Origin: JAENVU01 sp963801105
GTDB taxonomy: Bacteria; Actinomycetota; Acidimicrobiia; IMCC26256; JAENVU01
Direction of reading: 5' to 3'
Length of the DNA stretch: 64,000 nucleotides
Assembly (NCBI GenBank): GCA_963801105.1
Contig: CAWDDH010000003.1
Location: 1,054,001-1,118,000, forward strand
The first letter of the stretch is position 1. Each line of letters opens with the position of its first letter. Under the pieces are notes generated by a model. The model had not been told where the DNA came from. It made no database searches and saw nothing but the letters and a program-made list of their open reading frames with translations. A program made the translations under genes and the position numbers. This document shows positions 9,489 to 18,480 of this stretch, piece by piece.

Positions 9489-9494
9489 TAGTCT
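9489..9494 (+). promoter_or_regulatory. -10 box of purL (leaderless)
   Basis: TAGTCT ends 6 bases before the purL GTG, so transcription would start at the start codon itself. This restarts purine-gene expression after the antisense gene and the terminator hairpin. Confidence 0.5.
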
Positions 9495-9500
9495 CCGGGC

Positions 9501-11784
9501 GTGGCGGAGCTCCCTGTGCATCGACAACTGGGCATGACCGACGACGAGCTCGCGGCGGTCGTCGACGAGCTGGGCCGCGAGCCGACGCCGCTCGAGCTCG
9601 CGATGTACTCGGTGATGTGGTCCGAGCACTGCTCCTACAAGTCGTCCCGACCGCACCTCGCCCGGTTCCCGACCGAGGCGCCCTGGGTGCTGGTCGGACC
9701 CGGGGAGGGCGCCGGCGTGATCGACGTCGGCGACGGCCTCGCGGTGGCGATCCGGATCGAGAGCCACAACCACCCCTCGGCGGTCGAGCCCTATCAGGGT
9801 GCGGCCACGGGGGTCGGCGGCATCATCCGCGACATCTTCTCCATGGGGGCCCGCCCGATCGCGCTCTTGGACCCGCTGCGGTTCGGACCCCTCGACGACT
9901 CCCGCACCCGCTACCTCTTCGAGGGCGTCGTGAGCGGCATCAGCGGTTACGGCAACGCCGTCGGGGTCCCGACCGTCGGCGGCGAGCTCGTCTTCGACGA
10001 GTGCTACCGGGACAACCCGCTGGTCAACGTCTTCTGCCTGGGCACGCTGCCGGTCGAACGGCTCGTCCTCGCACGCGCGGAGGGCCCCGGGAACCTGGCG
10101 GTGCTGCTCGGGGCGTCGACCGGCCGTGACGGTATCGGCGGGTGCGAGCGTCCTTGCCTCGGCCGGCTTCGAGGAGGGCAGCGAGACCAAGCGCCCGTCG
10201 GTGCAGGTCGGTGACCCGTTCGAGGAGAAGAAGCTCATCGAGGCCTGTCTCGCGCTGCTCGACGCCGGCCTCGCGATCGGCGTGCAGGACCTCGGGGCCG
10301 CGGGAATCTCGTGTGCCGCCTCGGAGACCGCGGCCAAGACCGGCGCCGGGATGGACGTCGACGTGGCGCGCGCTCCCCACCGCGAGCCAGGGATGAACCC
10401 GGTCGAGCTCATGACCTCCGAGAGCCAGGAGCGGATGCTCGCGATCGTGACGCCCGGACACCTCGACGACGTGCTGGCGCTCTGCGAGCGATGGGAGATC
10501 CGTGCGTCGGTCGTGGGCCGGGTCACCGACACCGGCCGGTTCCGCGTGTACGACGGGCTGTTCGACGCGATCGGTGTCCCGGGCGCCAATCCGCCCCCGC
10601 CGATCGGCGACGCGCCGGCGGAGGTGTCCTCGGACCGCACACCGATCGCCGACGTCCCGATCGGGAGCCTCGGCGACGGCCCGGTGTACCACCGGCCGCT
10701 GGCGCGGCCCGCGGACCACGACGCGCGGCTCGCTGACGACCCGGCGCCCGCGCTCGCCGCGCGCTTCCCGCCCGGGACCGACCTCGGGCCGGAGCTGTTG
10801 GCGCTGCTCGCGTCCCCGAACATCGCCGATCCGGCCTGGGTCTACCGCCAGTACGACCACCAGCTCTTCCTCAACACGGTCGTGGGCCCCGGTGGGGACG
10901 CGAGCGTCCTGCGCCTGCGCGAGGCGGCACCGCGTGCGCTCGCGATGTCGGTCGACGGCAAGGCGCGGTTCTGCGCGCTCGAGCCGCGGACCGGCGGCCG
11001 GCTCGCGGTGATCGAGGCGGCCCGAAACGTCGCGTGCTCCGGTGCCGCGCCGAAGGCCATGGTCAACTGCCTGAACTTCGGCAACCCGGAGCACCCCGAG
11101 GTCATGTGGCAGTTCTCCGAGGTCGTCGACGGGATGAGCGAGGCCTGCGCCGCGCTCGGGATCCCGGTCATCGGCGGCAACGTGTCCTTCTACAACGAGA
11201 GCCGCGGTGCCGACATCGACCCGACGCCTGTCGCCGGGGTCATCGGGGTGATCGACGACCTGCGCGACCCGCCGCCGCCGGCGTGCCTCGTCGCCGGCGA
11301 CGCGATCGTGGTGCTGGGCGAGACGCGCGCCGAGCTCGGTGGATCGGCGTGGGCGACGCGGCACGGGCTCCGGGCCGGCGCGCCGCCCACCGCCGACCTC
11401 GCCGTTGCGGTCCGGCTCCACGAGCTGATCGCGCGTCTGGTGAACGACCGCGTCCCGAGCGGTGTCCACGACTGCTCGGAGGGCGGGCTCGCGACCGCGC
11501 TCGCCGAGATGGCGATCGCGGGCGGCACCGGCTTCGAGGTCGAGATCGGAGACGCCGGGGGCTGCTTCTCGGAGTCGGCGTCGCGAGTCGTGCTCTCGGT
11601 GGCCCCGACGCGGGTCGACGCGGTGCTCGACCGCGCCCGGGCGGCCGGCGTGCCCGTCGCGCCGGTGGGAATCGCCGGTGGCGAGCGCCTCGTGGCGAAC
11701 GGTGCGTTCTCGGTGGATCTCACCGCCGCGACGCACGCCTACCGCGACGCGCTCCCCGAGCTGATGGGCGCCGTGCGCGTCTGA
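9501..11784 (+). CDS. purL: FGAM synthase subunit PurL, frame broken near 10141
   Basis: ATP-dependent amidation of FGAR to FGAM, using ammonia from PurQ. The first part (YSVMWSEHCSYKSS, RIESHNHPSAVEPYQGAATGVGG, GGELVFDECY) runs to LLGASTGRDGIGG. The conserved continuation ASVLASAGFEEGSE, MTSESQERM and the second half are in the next frame. Reading GGCGGGTGC at 10137-10145 as GGCGGTGC restores GGASVLAS, so there is one extra G. The repaired length is about 760 residues, normal for small PurL. As an unduplicated housekeeping gene, an error in the sequence is more likely than a pseudogene. An internal GTG at 10126 is only the artefactual start of the second half. Confidence 0.92.
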
Positions 11785-11826
11785 ATCCGGCGGGGCCAGG
11801 GGTCCGCTCGCCGCCGTCCGCTCTGC

Positions 11827-11832
11827 GATACT
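11827..11832 (+). promoter_or_regulatory. -10 box of purF (leaderless)
   Basis: GATACT lies 7 bases before the purF ATG at 11840. The GGAGG just before the ATG is only 2 bases away, too close for a normal ribosome site, which favours leaderless initiation. Confidence 0.4.
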
Positions 11833-11839
11833 GGAGGCG

Positions 11840-13327
11840 ATGCACGCGGCGGATTCCATCGGTCCCAACATCGGGCACGCGTGCGGCGTGTTCGGCATCT
11901 ACGCCCCCGGCCAATCCGTCTCCCACCTCACCTATCTCGGCCTCTTCGCGCTCCAGCACCGGGGCCAGGAGTCCGCCGGGATCGCGGTGAGCGACGGCGA
12001 GACCATCACGGTGATGAAGGACATGGGCCTCGTCGCGCAGGTCTTCGACGAGCGCCGGCTCGCGTCGCTCCAGGGCCATCTCGCGATCGGCCACAACCGG
12101 TACTCGACGACGGGATCGTCGTCGTGGCAGAACGCCCAGCCGGTCTACCGGTCCGTCGGCGACGCCGGGTTCTCCCTCGGACACAACGGCAACCTCACCA
12201 ACACCGCGGAGCTCGCGGGCTCGCTCGGCATGCTGCCCGGCATGACCGCCGACGAGACCGAGTTCGACTCGACCACCGACTCGGCGCTCGTCGCCGAGCT
12301 CATCGCGCGCGCCTGGCCGCCCGAGCGCTCGGATGGTTGCGAGCTCGAGCACGCGCTCGAGCGGGTGCTGCCGCGGCTGGAGGGCGGGTTCTCGTTCGTC
12401 CTCATGGACGACAGCCGCCTGATCGGCGTGCGCGACCCGCACGGATTCTGGCCGCTCGTCCTCGGGCGGCTCGACGGGGGAGGCTGGGTCCTCGCCAGCG
12501 AGTCCGCCGCGCTCGACATCATCGGCGCGCACTACGTCCGCGACGTCCAACCGGGCGAGATGATCGTGATCGACGCGACCGGCGTACGGCGCGAGCTGCA
12601 GTACGCCGACCCGTCGCCGCGCCTCTGCCTCTTCGAGTTCGTGTACTTCTCGCGCCCGGACACCCGCCTGTACGGGCAGAGCGTGCACGCCGCGCGCCAG
12701 CGGATGGGCGAGGAGCTCGCCCGCCAGGCCCCGGTGGACGCCCACATGGTCATGCCCGTGCCCGAGTCCGGGATCCCGGCCGCCCAGGGTTTCGCCCGCG
12801 CGTCGGGCATCCCCTACGGCGACGGGTTGGTGAAGAACCGCTACGTCGGGCGCACCTTCATCCAGCCGAGCCAGCAGCAACGCGGCGTCGGCGTCCGCAT
12901 GAAGCTCAACCCGCTGCCCGAGAACATCCGCGGGAAGAAGCTCGTCGTCGTCGACGACTCGATCGTGCGCGGCACCACCACGCGCCAGGTCGTCGCCATG
13001 CTCCGCGAGGCCGGCGCCGCCGAGGTGCACTTCCGCGTCTCGTCGCCGCCGTACCGCTTCCCCTGCTTCTACGGCATGGACACCGGCCGGCGCGGCGAGC
13101 TGCTCGCGTCGGACCTGTCGGTCGGCGAGATCCGCGAATACCTGGGCGTCGACTCGCTGGCGTACCTCGATCTCGACAAGTTGACCCGAGCCACCCACGC
13201 GCCGGCGTCCTCGTTCTGCACGGCTTGCCTCACCGCGGACTACCCGGTGCCGGTCGAGATCAGCGGGAGCGACGCGAAGCTCGTGCTCGAGCCCGAGGTG
13301 GTCGATCTCATCAGCCCCACCCCGTGA
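11840..13327 (+). CDS. purF: Amidophosphoribosyltransferase (Fe-S type)
   Basis: First committed step of purine synthesis: PRPP plus glutamine to phosphoribosylamine. The 495-residue protein has a short propeptide before the nucleophile Cys15 (HACGVFGIY), an Ntn glutaminase domain (LQHRGQESAG, GHNRYST, GHNGN) and a PRPP loop VVVDDSIVRGTT. Cysteines at 263 (RLCLFEF), 409 (FPCFYGMD), 460 and 463 (FCTAC) match the set that binds the 4Fe-4S cluster in the Bacillus-type enzyme. An oxygen-sensitive clustered enzyme is therefore expected. It is coupled to purM through GTGA. Confidence 0.96.
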   Translation: MHAADSIGPNIGHACGVFGIYAPGQSVSHLTYLGLFALQHRGQESAGIAVSDGETITVMKDMGLVAQVFDERRLASLQGHLAIGHNRYSTTGSSSWQNAQPVYRSVGDAGFSLGHNGNLTNTAELAGSLGMLPGMTADETEFDSTTDSALVAELIARAWPPERSDGCELEHALERVLPRLEGGFSFVLMDDSRLIGVRDPHGFWPLVLGRLDGGGWVLASESAALDIIGAHYVRDVQPGEMIVIDATGVRRELQYADPSPRLCLFEFVYFSRPDTRLYGQSVHAARQRMGEELARQAPVDAHMVMPVPESGIPAAQGFARASGIPYGDGLVKNRYVGRTFIQPSQQQRGVGVRMKLNPLPENIRGKKLVVVDDSIVRGTTTRQVVAMLREAGAAEVHFRVSSPPYRFPCFYGMDTGRRGELLASDLSVGEIREYLGVDSLAYLDLDKLTRATHAPASSFCTACLTADYPVPVEISGSDAKLVLEPEVVDLISPTP

Positions 13328-14364
13328 CCGAGGACGGGCTCACCTACGCCGCCGCCGGTGTGGACATCGAGGCCGGTGAGCGCGCGGTCGAGCTGATCAA
13401 GCAGCACGCCGAGTCCACGTTCCGGCCCGGGGTCATCGGTGCGATCGGCGGGTTCGGCGGCCTGTTCGATCTCGCCGCGATCGAGCTCGACGACCCCGTG
13501 CTCGTCAGCTCCACCGACGGCGTCGGCACCAAGTCGGTGCTCGCGTGGACCACGGGTCGGTACGACACGATCGGGATCGACCTCGTCGGGACCGCGGACG
13601 ACATCGCGGCGCAGGGCGCGACACCGCTCTTCTTCTTCGACTACCTCTCGATGGGACACCTCGATCCGCACATCGCGGCGACGATCGTCAGCGGCGTGGC
13701 CGAGGGCTGCCGGCAGGCGGGCGCGGCCCTACTCGGCGGGGAGATGTCCGAGCACGCCGACGTCATGGAACCCGGTGAGTTCGACCTGGTCGGCTTCGTG
13801 GTCGGCGCGGTCGAGCGGACCCGGATTCTCCCGCGCGACGTCGTCGCCGGCGACGTGCTCGTCGGCATCGAGAGCCCCGGGTTGCGCTGCAACGGGTACA
13901 CGCTGGCGCGACGCGCGTTGCTCGACCGGGCTGGCCGGTCGCTCGACGAGCCCGCGTGGTCCGGCGCGTCGACGTCGCTCGCCGACGAGCTGCTGCGCCC
14001 CAGCGTCATCTACGCCCCGACGCTGCAGGCCCTGACGCACGCCACCGATGTTCACGGCTTCGCACACATCACCGGCGGTGGGCTGCCCGGCAACGTCCAC
14101 CGCATCCTCCCCCCCGGGTGCGCGGCGCGTATCCGGCGGGGCTCCTGGCCCGAGCCGCCGATCTTCGCCGAAATACAGCGCGCGGGCGACGTCGCGCGCG
14201 CGGAGATGGAGTCGGTGTTCAACCTGGGGGTGGGCATGGTGGTCGCGCTGCCGGCCGACGCGGTGAGCGTGGCACTCGACGTCGTTCACGGGGCCTCGCT
14301 CGGCGCCTGGGTCATCGGCGACGTCGTCGCGGGAGACGGCGGAGTCGCGCTCGTCGACGGCTAG
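13324..14364 (+). CDS. purM: Phosphoribosylformylglycinamidine cyclo-ligase (AIR synthetase)
   Basis: Closes the imidazole ring: FGAM to AIR. The 346-residue protein has the PurM pattern TYAAAGVDIEAGERAV, STDGVGTKSVLA, ADDIAAQGATPLFFFDYLSMG, LLGGEMSEH and the glycine-rich HITGGGLPGNV. The GTG start overlaps the purF stop. It ends the purine block; the next gene converges from the other strand 10 bases later with no clear terminator between them. Confidence 0.95.
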   Translation: MTEDGLTYAAAGVDIEAGERAVELIKQHAESTFRPGVIGAIGGFGGLFDLAAIELDDPVLVSSTDGVGTKSVLAWTTGRYDTIGIDLVGTADDIAAQGATPLFFFDYLSMGHLDPHIAATIVSGVAEGCRQAGAALLGGEMSEHADVMEPGEFDLVGFVVGAVERTRILPRDVVAGDVLVGIESPGLRCNGYTLARRALLDRAGRSLDEPAWSGASTSLADELLRPSVIYAPTLQALTHATDVHGFAHITGGGLPGNVHRILPPGCAARIRRGSWPEPPIFAEIQRAGDVARAEMESVFNLGVGMVVALPADAVSVALDVVHGASLGAWVIGDVVAGDGGVALVDG

Positions 14365-14373
14365 CGGGACGCC

Positions 14374-14685
14374 TCAGTCGAACCAGCGTGCCGCGAGCCA
14401 GGAGCGCTGCTCGCACACCGGACAGCGGGCCCGCCGGGAGTACTTCCGCCACGGCATCCACAACGCGACCGGCAGGCTCCTCCGGGCGAGCTCCGCGTAC
14501 GCGAGCCGGGTCCGGGCCCGGCAGCGCTCGCACTCGACGACCAACGTTCCGAGGCGCGGGCGCGCGGACGAGAAGAGCGCCTGCTTCCCGTCGCGGCGGG
14601 CGTCGCTCGCGTTTCCCACTCTCGGCCGTGCGGGCTCCGTTCGCTCGGCGCGGTCTCGCGGCGACGGGTGTTCGGGCTCCCTCAC
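14374..14685 (-). CDS. Small zinc-ribbon-like protein downstream of ParA
   Basis: A 103-residue protein with a charged N-terminal 40 residues. The conserved C-terminal part contains LGTLVVECERCRARTRLAY, an aromatic stretch PVALWMPWRKYSRRARCPVCEQRSW and two CxxC pairs (CERC, CPVC) that could bind one zinc. The start GTG overlaps the parA stop (GTGA), so it is translationally coupled to parA. The family is not one I can name; a ParA partner or nucleic-acid binder is inference only. Confidence 0.65.
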   Translation of the reverse strand: MREPEHPSPRDRAERTEPARPRVGNASDARRDGKQALFSSARPRLGTLVVECERCRARTRLAYAELARRSLPVALWMPWRKYSRRARCPVCEQRSWLAARWFD

Positions 14686-15440
14686 GCGGCGAGTGCCTCG
14701 CGCACGCGCGTCGCGAGCCGACGGTACGCCTCGGCGCCGGGTGACGTGGGAGCGTGTTCGAGGATCGAGCGACCCGCGGCCGGCGCCTCGGCGAATCGGA
14801 TCGAGCGCGGGACCGCGGGTTCGAAGACGCTGATGCCGTACCGAGCCGCGACGTCGGTGGCGATCTCGCGGGGGTGGCGACTCCGGCCGTCGAACATCGT
14901 GGCGACGGCGCCGAGGACCACGAGATCGGGCTTCGTGTACGCCCGGACGTCGGCGACGGTCTCGAGCAGCTGGCCCACGCCCCGGTGGCTCAGGGTCTCG
15001 CACTGCAGCGGGATCACCACGGCGTCGGCGGCGGTGAGGCCGTTGATGGTCAGGATGCCGAGCGAGGGCGGGCAGTCGACGAGGACGACGTCATAGTCGT
15101 CCTTCACCGAGGCGAGCGCCCGGGCGAGCGCGTGCTCACGCCCCACCTTGGTGGCCAACATGATCTCGGCGCCGGCGAGGTCGATGGAGGCGGGCAGGAC
15201 CGAGCAGTGGCCGGCGCCGGTGATCGCCTCCGCGGCCGCGACCCGGCCGACGAGGACGTCGTGCAGCGTGGGGGCGATCGCCTCGGGATCGAGGCCCATG
15301 GCGTAGGTGAGGCAGGCCTGGGGATCCAGGTCGATCAGGAGCACCCGGCTGCCCGTGGTCGCGAGCGCCTCCCCGAGGGTGTGGGTCGTGGTCGTCTTGC
15401 CCACGCCACCCTTCTGATTGGCGACTGCGAGCACGGCCAT
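14682..15440 (-). CDS. ParA-family ATPase (orphan)
   Basis: A 252-residue deviant-Walker ATPase. It begins MAVLAVANQKGGVGKTTTTHTL with the signature lysine in KGGVGKT, followed by LLIDLDPQACLTY, LVDCPPSLGILTINGL and MFDGRSRHPREI. The ATG at 15440 is chosen because the frame upstream is antisense to bldC and not protein-like. No parB lies beside it, so it is either an orphan ParA positioning some other cargo or a partner of the coupled zinc-ribbon protein. It is divergent from bldC. Confidence 0.88.
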   Translation of the reverse strand: MAVLAVANQKGGVGKTTTTHTLGEALATTGSRVLLIDLDPQACLTYAMGLDPEAIAPTLHDVLVGRVAAAEAITGAGHCSVLPASIDLAGAEIMLATKVGREHALARALASVKDDYDVVLVDCPPSLGILTINGLTAADAVVIPLQCETLSHRGVGQLLETVADVRAYTKPDLVVLGAVATMFDGRSRHPREIATDVAARYGISVFEPAVPRSIRFAEAPAAGRSILEHAPTSPGAEAYRRLATRVREALAA

Positions 15441-15630
15441 GAGCCGGCGAGTGTACGGGGCGATCGCGCGATTCGTCCGAGCATCAACCTCGACAATCCG
15501 ACCCAGTGGTACGATCGACCTACGCCGGGGCGGGAAGGATCCACTCCTCGGTGTAGCGGACCAACTACTCTCCCGTGACGAACCGGACCTAACGCCCGGA
15601 CCTCCCCTCGCCCAATCGGAGGCAAGCATC

Positions 15631-15831
15631 ATGCAGGGACACCCCGAGGACGACGCGCTGCTCACGCCTTCCGAGGTCGCAGCGATGTTTCGTGTGAACC
15701 CGAAGACGGTGACCCGCTGGGCCCGCGCCGGCAAGATCTCGGCGATCCGGACGCTCGGCGGCCACCGCCGCTTCCGAGCGTCGGAGATCCGCCAGTTCCT
15801 GGAAAAGGTCGAGGAGCACACCGAACTCTGA
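15631..15831 (+). CDS. bldC: BldC-type MerR-like transcriptional regulator
   Basis: A 66-residue DNA-binding protein consisting of little more than one MerR-type winged helix-turn-helix: LLTPSEVAAMFRVNPKTVTRWARAGKI, then the wing RTLGGHRRFRASEIRQFL. This matches Streptomyces BldC, which binds direct repeats cooperatively and controls the onset of development; related genes are widespread in actinobacteria. The ATG at 15631 has GGAGG 8 bases upstream (15618-15622). The longer in-frame extension upstream is antisense to the parA promoter region and is rejected. Confidence 0.9.
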   Translation: MQGHPEDDALLTPSEVAAMFRVNPKTVTRWARAGKISAIRTLGGHRRFRASEIRQFLEKVEEHTEL

Positions 15832-15951
15832 GGCGGTTCGCCGGGACAGGCTCCTCTGTCGTCCTCTCGGGCTCGTGCTGACGCTGCAGGCGCAAGGACG
15901 TTCTGCTCGAAGCTGCATTCCCGTCGACGGGGAGCTTTGGACCTGGTCTGC

Positions 15952-17010
15952 TCAGACCGACCAACGGGTCTTCATCCGCAGGAACGGCCGTTCGATGTAT
16001 GCGAATGAGAACCAGGCCGCAGCGAAGGCCGCTGCAAATCCGATTGCAGCGTCAAGCAAGCCACCGGTCATCCCGATGAAGACGAAGATGGGAAAGTGGT
16101 ACAGGTACAGGCCGTATGACCGTCGCCCGATGGCAACTGGAACCCGGTGTGCGAGCATGCGAGCAGCTCTTGACTCTGGGCGAGCGAGCATGTCGTTGAT
16201 CAGGACGACCGTCAAGAGAGCAAAGGCGGCGTAGCCGTAGGTGTACATATGCTCGCCGCGGACGGTGATCACGAAGCCCACGGCGAAGACCACGATTGGC
16301 AGGATCGGGTGTGCGAATCGTCGCAGCACCCCTCGGTACGCAGCCCAGCCGATGCCGAGCGCGCAGCCGGCGAGGATGCCGTCAACGTGCGTGAAGGTGG
16401 CGTTGTAGACGAACGCCTTTTCTGCTCCGGCGGCGAACAACCCGGCGCGGAGCGAGGCGCTGGCGACGGCACCAATCGTGGCGATCGCCAAGAGCCATTG
16501 CAGGCCCGAACGACGGCCCAGCACGATGATCGTGACGATCGGCCAGATCAAGTAGAACTGCTCTTCGATCGCAAGTGACCAGGTATGCGCGAGCAGACCG
16601 CCCGTGTTCCAACCCATCGCTCGCGCGATATTCATGGTGTAGAAGAGCGAATAGGGTGCGACGCCCAGCGTATTCCCGACTCCCCGCGCTGGCGTGTGGA
16701 AGATGGGGACGCGGAGTGCCGCAAGCGCCACCGCTCCCGCGATCGCGACCAGCAATGCCGGGTAGAGGCGCAGCACCCGTCGCATATAGAAGGCCGGCAG
16801 GTTGATCCGGTGGTTTCTGTCGCGTTCGACGAGGAGCAGGCTCGTGATCAGGAAGCCTGACAGCACGAAGAACATGTCGACCCCCGCCTGACCGCCGTCG
16901 AAGCCGGGCAGTGCAGCGTGATACCCCATGACAAGAAGCACCGCGATCGCGCGAACTCCGTCGAGCGAGGCGACGTGGCCGAGTGTCTCGATTCGAGGCT
17001 TTGATGTCAT
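15952..17010 (-). CDS. Acyltransferase 3 family membrane protein
   Basis: A 352-residue integral membrane O-acyltransferase (OafA/NodX type) that typically acetylates cell-surface sugars. The family motifs are present: SLDGVRAIAVLLVMGYH with the catalytic-type His at about 31, FFVLSGFLIT, RRVLRLYPAL and HTWSLAIEEQFYLIWP, within about ten hydrophobic segments. It is all membrane domain with no SGNH extension. The ATG at 17010 begins the conserved N terminus. GC is visibly lower than in the neighbours (about 58% in lines counted by eye), which suggests acquisition. It sits next to a tRNA cluster and 1.5 kb from the polysaccharide locus it may serve. Confidence 0.88.
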   Translation of the reverse strand: MTSKPRIETLGHVASLDGVRAIAVLLVMGYHAALPGFDGGQAGVDMFFVLSGFLITSLLLVERDRNHRINLPAFYMRRVLRLYPALLVAIAGAVALAALRVPIFHTPARGVGNTLGVAPYSLFYTMNIARAMGWNTGGLLAHTWSLAIEEQFYLIWPIVTIIVLGRRSGLQWLLAIATIGAVASASLRAGLFAAGAEKAFVYNATFTHVDGILAGCALGIGWAAYRGVLRRFAHPILPIVVFAVGFVITVRGEHMYTYGYAAFALLTVVLINDMLARPESRAARMLAHRVPVAIGRRSYGLYLYHFPIFVFIGMTGGLLDAAIGFAAAFAAAWFSFAYIERPFLRMKTRWSV

Positions 17011-17064
17011 CGTAGACCTACCCCACCTGCGGTCCGAGAGTGTCGGGGTGAGTCTCGACACGAG

Positions 17065-17137
17065 TGGCCGGGACCGGCGTCGATCCGGTGACCTCGCGCT
17101 TTTCAGGCGCGCGCTCTGCCAACTGAGCTACCCGGCC
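17065..17137 (-). tRNA. tRNA-Phe (GAA)
   Basis: On the minus strand a full cloverleaf can be folded: acceptor GGCCGGG/CCCGGCC, D arm GCTCAGTTGGCAGAGC, anticodon stem CGCGC/GCGCG with loop CTGAAAA (anticodon GAA) and T stem ACCGG/CCGGT. The discriminator is A and no CCA is encoded. The T loop reads ATCGACG instead of the usual TTCGANN, a slight oddity. Confidence 0.92.
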
Positions 17138-17159
17138 GGGAATGCCCGAGGGCATCCGG

Positions 17160-17234
17160 CGGTCCTGACGGGATTTGAACCCGCGGCCTCCGCCTTGACA
17201 GGGCGGCGTGCACTCCAAACTGCACCACAGGACC
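17160..17234 (-). tRNA. tRNA-Asp (GTC)
   Basis: Minus strand: acceptor GGTCCTG/CAGGACC, anticodon stem CCGCC/GGCGG with loop CTGTCAA (anticodon GTC), T arm CGGGTTCAAATCCCG and discriminator G as expected for Asp. No CCA is encoded. It is the middle member of a Glu-Asp-Phe cluster. Confidence 0.94.
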
Positions 17235-17271
17235 TTGCTGTCGACGCCGGGCGTCTCACTGGCGGCGACGG

Positions 17272-17344
17272 TGCCCCCAGGGGAGTTCGAATCCCCGTTA
17301 CCGCCTTGAAAGGGCGGCGTCCTCGGCCACTAGACGATGGGGGC
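17272..17344 (-). tRNA. tRNA-Glu (TTC)
   Basis: Minus strand: acceptor GCCCCCA/TGGGGGC, D arm TCTAGTGGCCGAGGA, anticodon stem CCGCC/GGCGG with loop CTTTCAA (anticodon TTC), T arm GGGGATTCGAACTCCCC. No CCA is encoded. It is first in transcription order of the three tRNA genes. Confidence 0.94.
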
Positions 17345-17394
17345 TCGCTCTCGTCCCGAGAGGGGTCGACACTACTCGCGCGGATCGCGCGCGG

Positions 17395-18396
17395 TCAGAC
17401 CGAAACCTGGCGCCGCGCGCGGTGCCAGGCCAGCTGCGCGGCGATGCCGTCACGGAGGCTGACCTCGGGCCTCCACCCGAGGAGCTCCCGGGCTCGGTCG
17501 GTCGCCCCACCGTTGCGCCGGGCGTCACCGGCCTGGGCCGGGTGGTCCTCGATGACGACGTCGGTGCCGGCGAGTTCGCTGACCATCGCGATGAGTTGGT
17601 TGAGGGTGATCTCTCCACCACCCGCCACGTTCACCACCGAACCCGGCACGACCTCGGCCTCGGCCGCGTCGAGGTTCGCGCCGACGATGTCGCCGACGTA
17701 GGTGAACTCGCGCACCTGCTCGCCGTCGCCGAAGCGGGGGAAGCTGGCGCCGGTCAGCACCGCCTCGCACAGCCGGTGGATCGACATGTCCGGCCGCTGC
17801 CGCGGGCCGAAGACCGTGAAGTACCGCAGCGCCACCGTCGGCACTCCCCAGTTCTCCGCGTAGAGCCCGCAGAGGTGCTCGGCCGCGAGCTTGGTCACGC
17901 CGTACGGGCTGTACGGGCGGGGCAGGTCGGTCTCGACGGTCGGGTAGCGCTCCTGGTTGCCGTACACCGAGGACGACGAGGCGTAGACCACCCGGCCGAC
18001 CTCGGCGTCGCGCGCCGCCTCGAGCAGTCGCTGGGTCGCGAGGACGTTGTGGCTCGCGTACTCGGAGAACCCGTCGGACCAGGACAGCCGGACCCCGGGC
18101 TGGGCCGCCTGGTGGAAGACGGTGTCGGCGCCGGCGAGCACGGGTGCGAGGTCGGCGTCACGCAGGTCCACCTCGACGAGCGAGAAGCGATCGGAGCCGA
18201 GCGCGTCGCGCAGGTTCTCCCGCTTGTCCTCGGGCGAGTAGTACGGCGTGAAGCAGTCGACGCCGACGACGATGTCGCCGCGCGCGAGCAGTCGGTCCAC
18301 GAGGTGGCTGCCGACGAACCCCGCGGCACCGGTCACCACGACCCGACGCGCAGGTCCTGTCACTGGTTCACTCGAACTGGGGGTCGCCGTCATCAC
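17395..18396 (-). CDS. NAD-dependent nucleotide-sugar epimerase/dehydratase
   Basis: An extended short-chain dehydrogenase (333 residues) acting on a nucleotide sugar. NAD-binding motif GAAGFVGS is at 23-30, a SSSSVYG segment carries the catalytic Ser, and YSPYGVTK is the Tyr-x-x-x-Lys pair. The HPAQAGDARRNGGATDRARELLGWRP C-terminal region is typical of the GalE/UDP-glucuronate-epimerase group; the exact sugar cannot be told. The start has AGGAG about 10 bases upstream. It is the first gene of the polysaccharide region on this strand and probably supplies a precursor. Confidence 0.88.
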   Translation of the reverse strand: MMTATPSSSEPVTGPARRVVVTGAAGFVGSHLVDRLLARGDIVVGVDCFTPYYSPEDKRENLRDALGSDRFSLVEVDLRDADLAPVLAGADTVFHQAAQPGVRLSWSDGFSEYASHNVLATQRLLEAARDAEVGRVVYASSSSVYGNQERYPTVETDLPRPYSPYGVTKLAAEHLCGLYAENWGVPTVALRYFTVFGPRQRPDMSIHRLCEAVLTGASFPRFGDGEQVREFTYVGDIVGANLDAAEAEVVPGSVVNVAGGGEITLNQLIAMVSELAGTDVVIEDHPAQAGDARRNGGATDRARELLGWRPEVSLRDGIAAQLAWHRARRQVSV

Positions 18397-18422
18397 CTCT
18401 CCTGCCTGGGATCGAGAGGACG

Positions 18423-18428
18423 ACTATA
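18423..18428 (-). promoter_or_regulatory. -10 box of the epimerase gene
   Basis: On the minus strand TATAGT lies about 27 bases upstream of the epimerase ATG, in a locally A/T-richer patch. It predicts a leader of about 20 bases containing the AGGAGAGG ribosome site. No good -35 is seen. Confidence 0.4.
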
Positions 18429-18480
18429 AACCGGGCAAATCCGTCAGAGTTCCGTGAGTGGGCGGAATGAGCACATCGGC

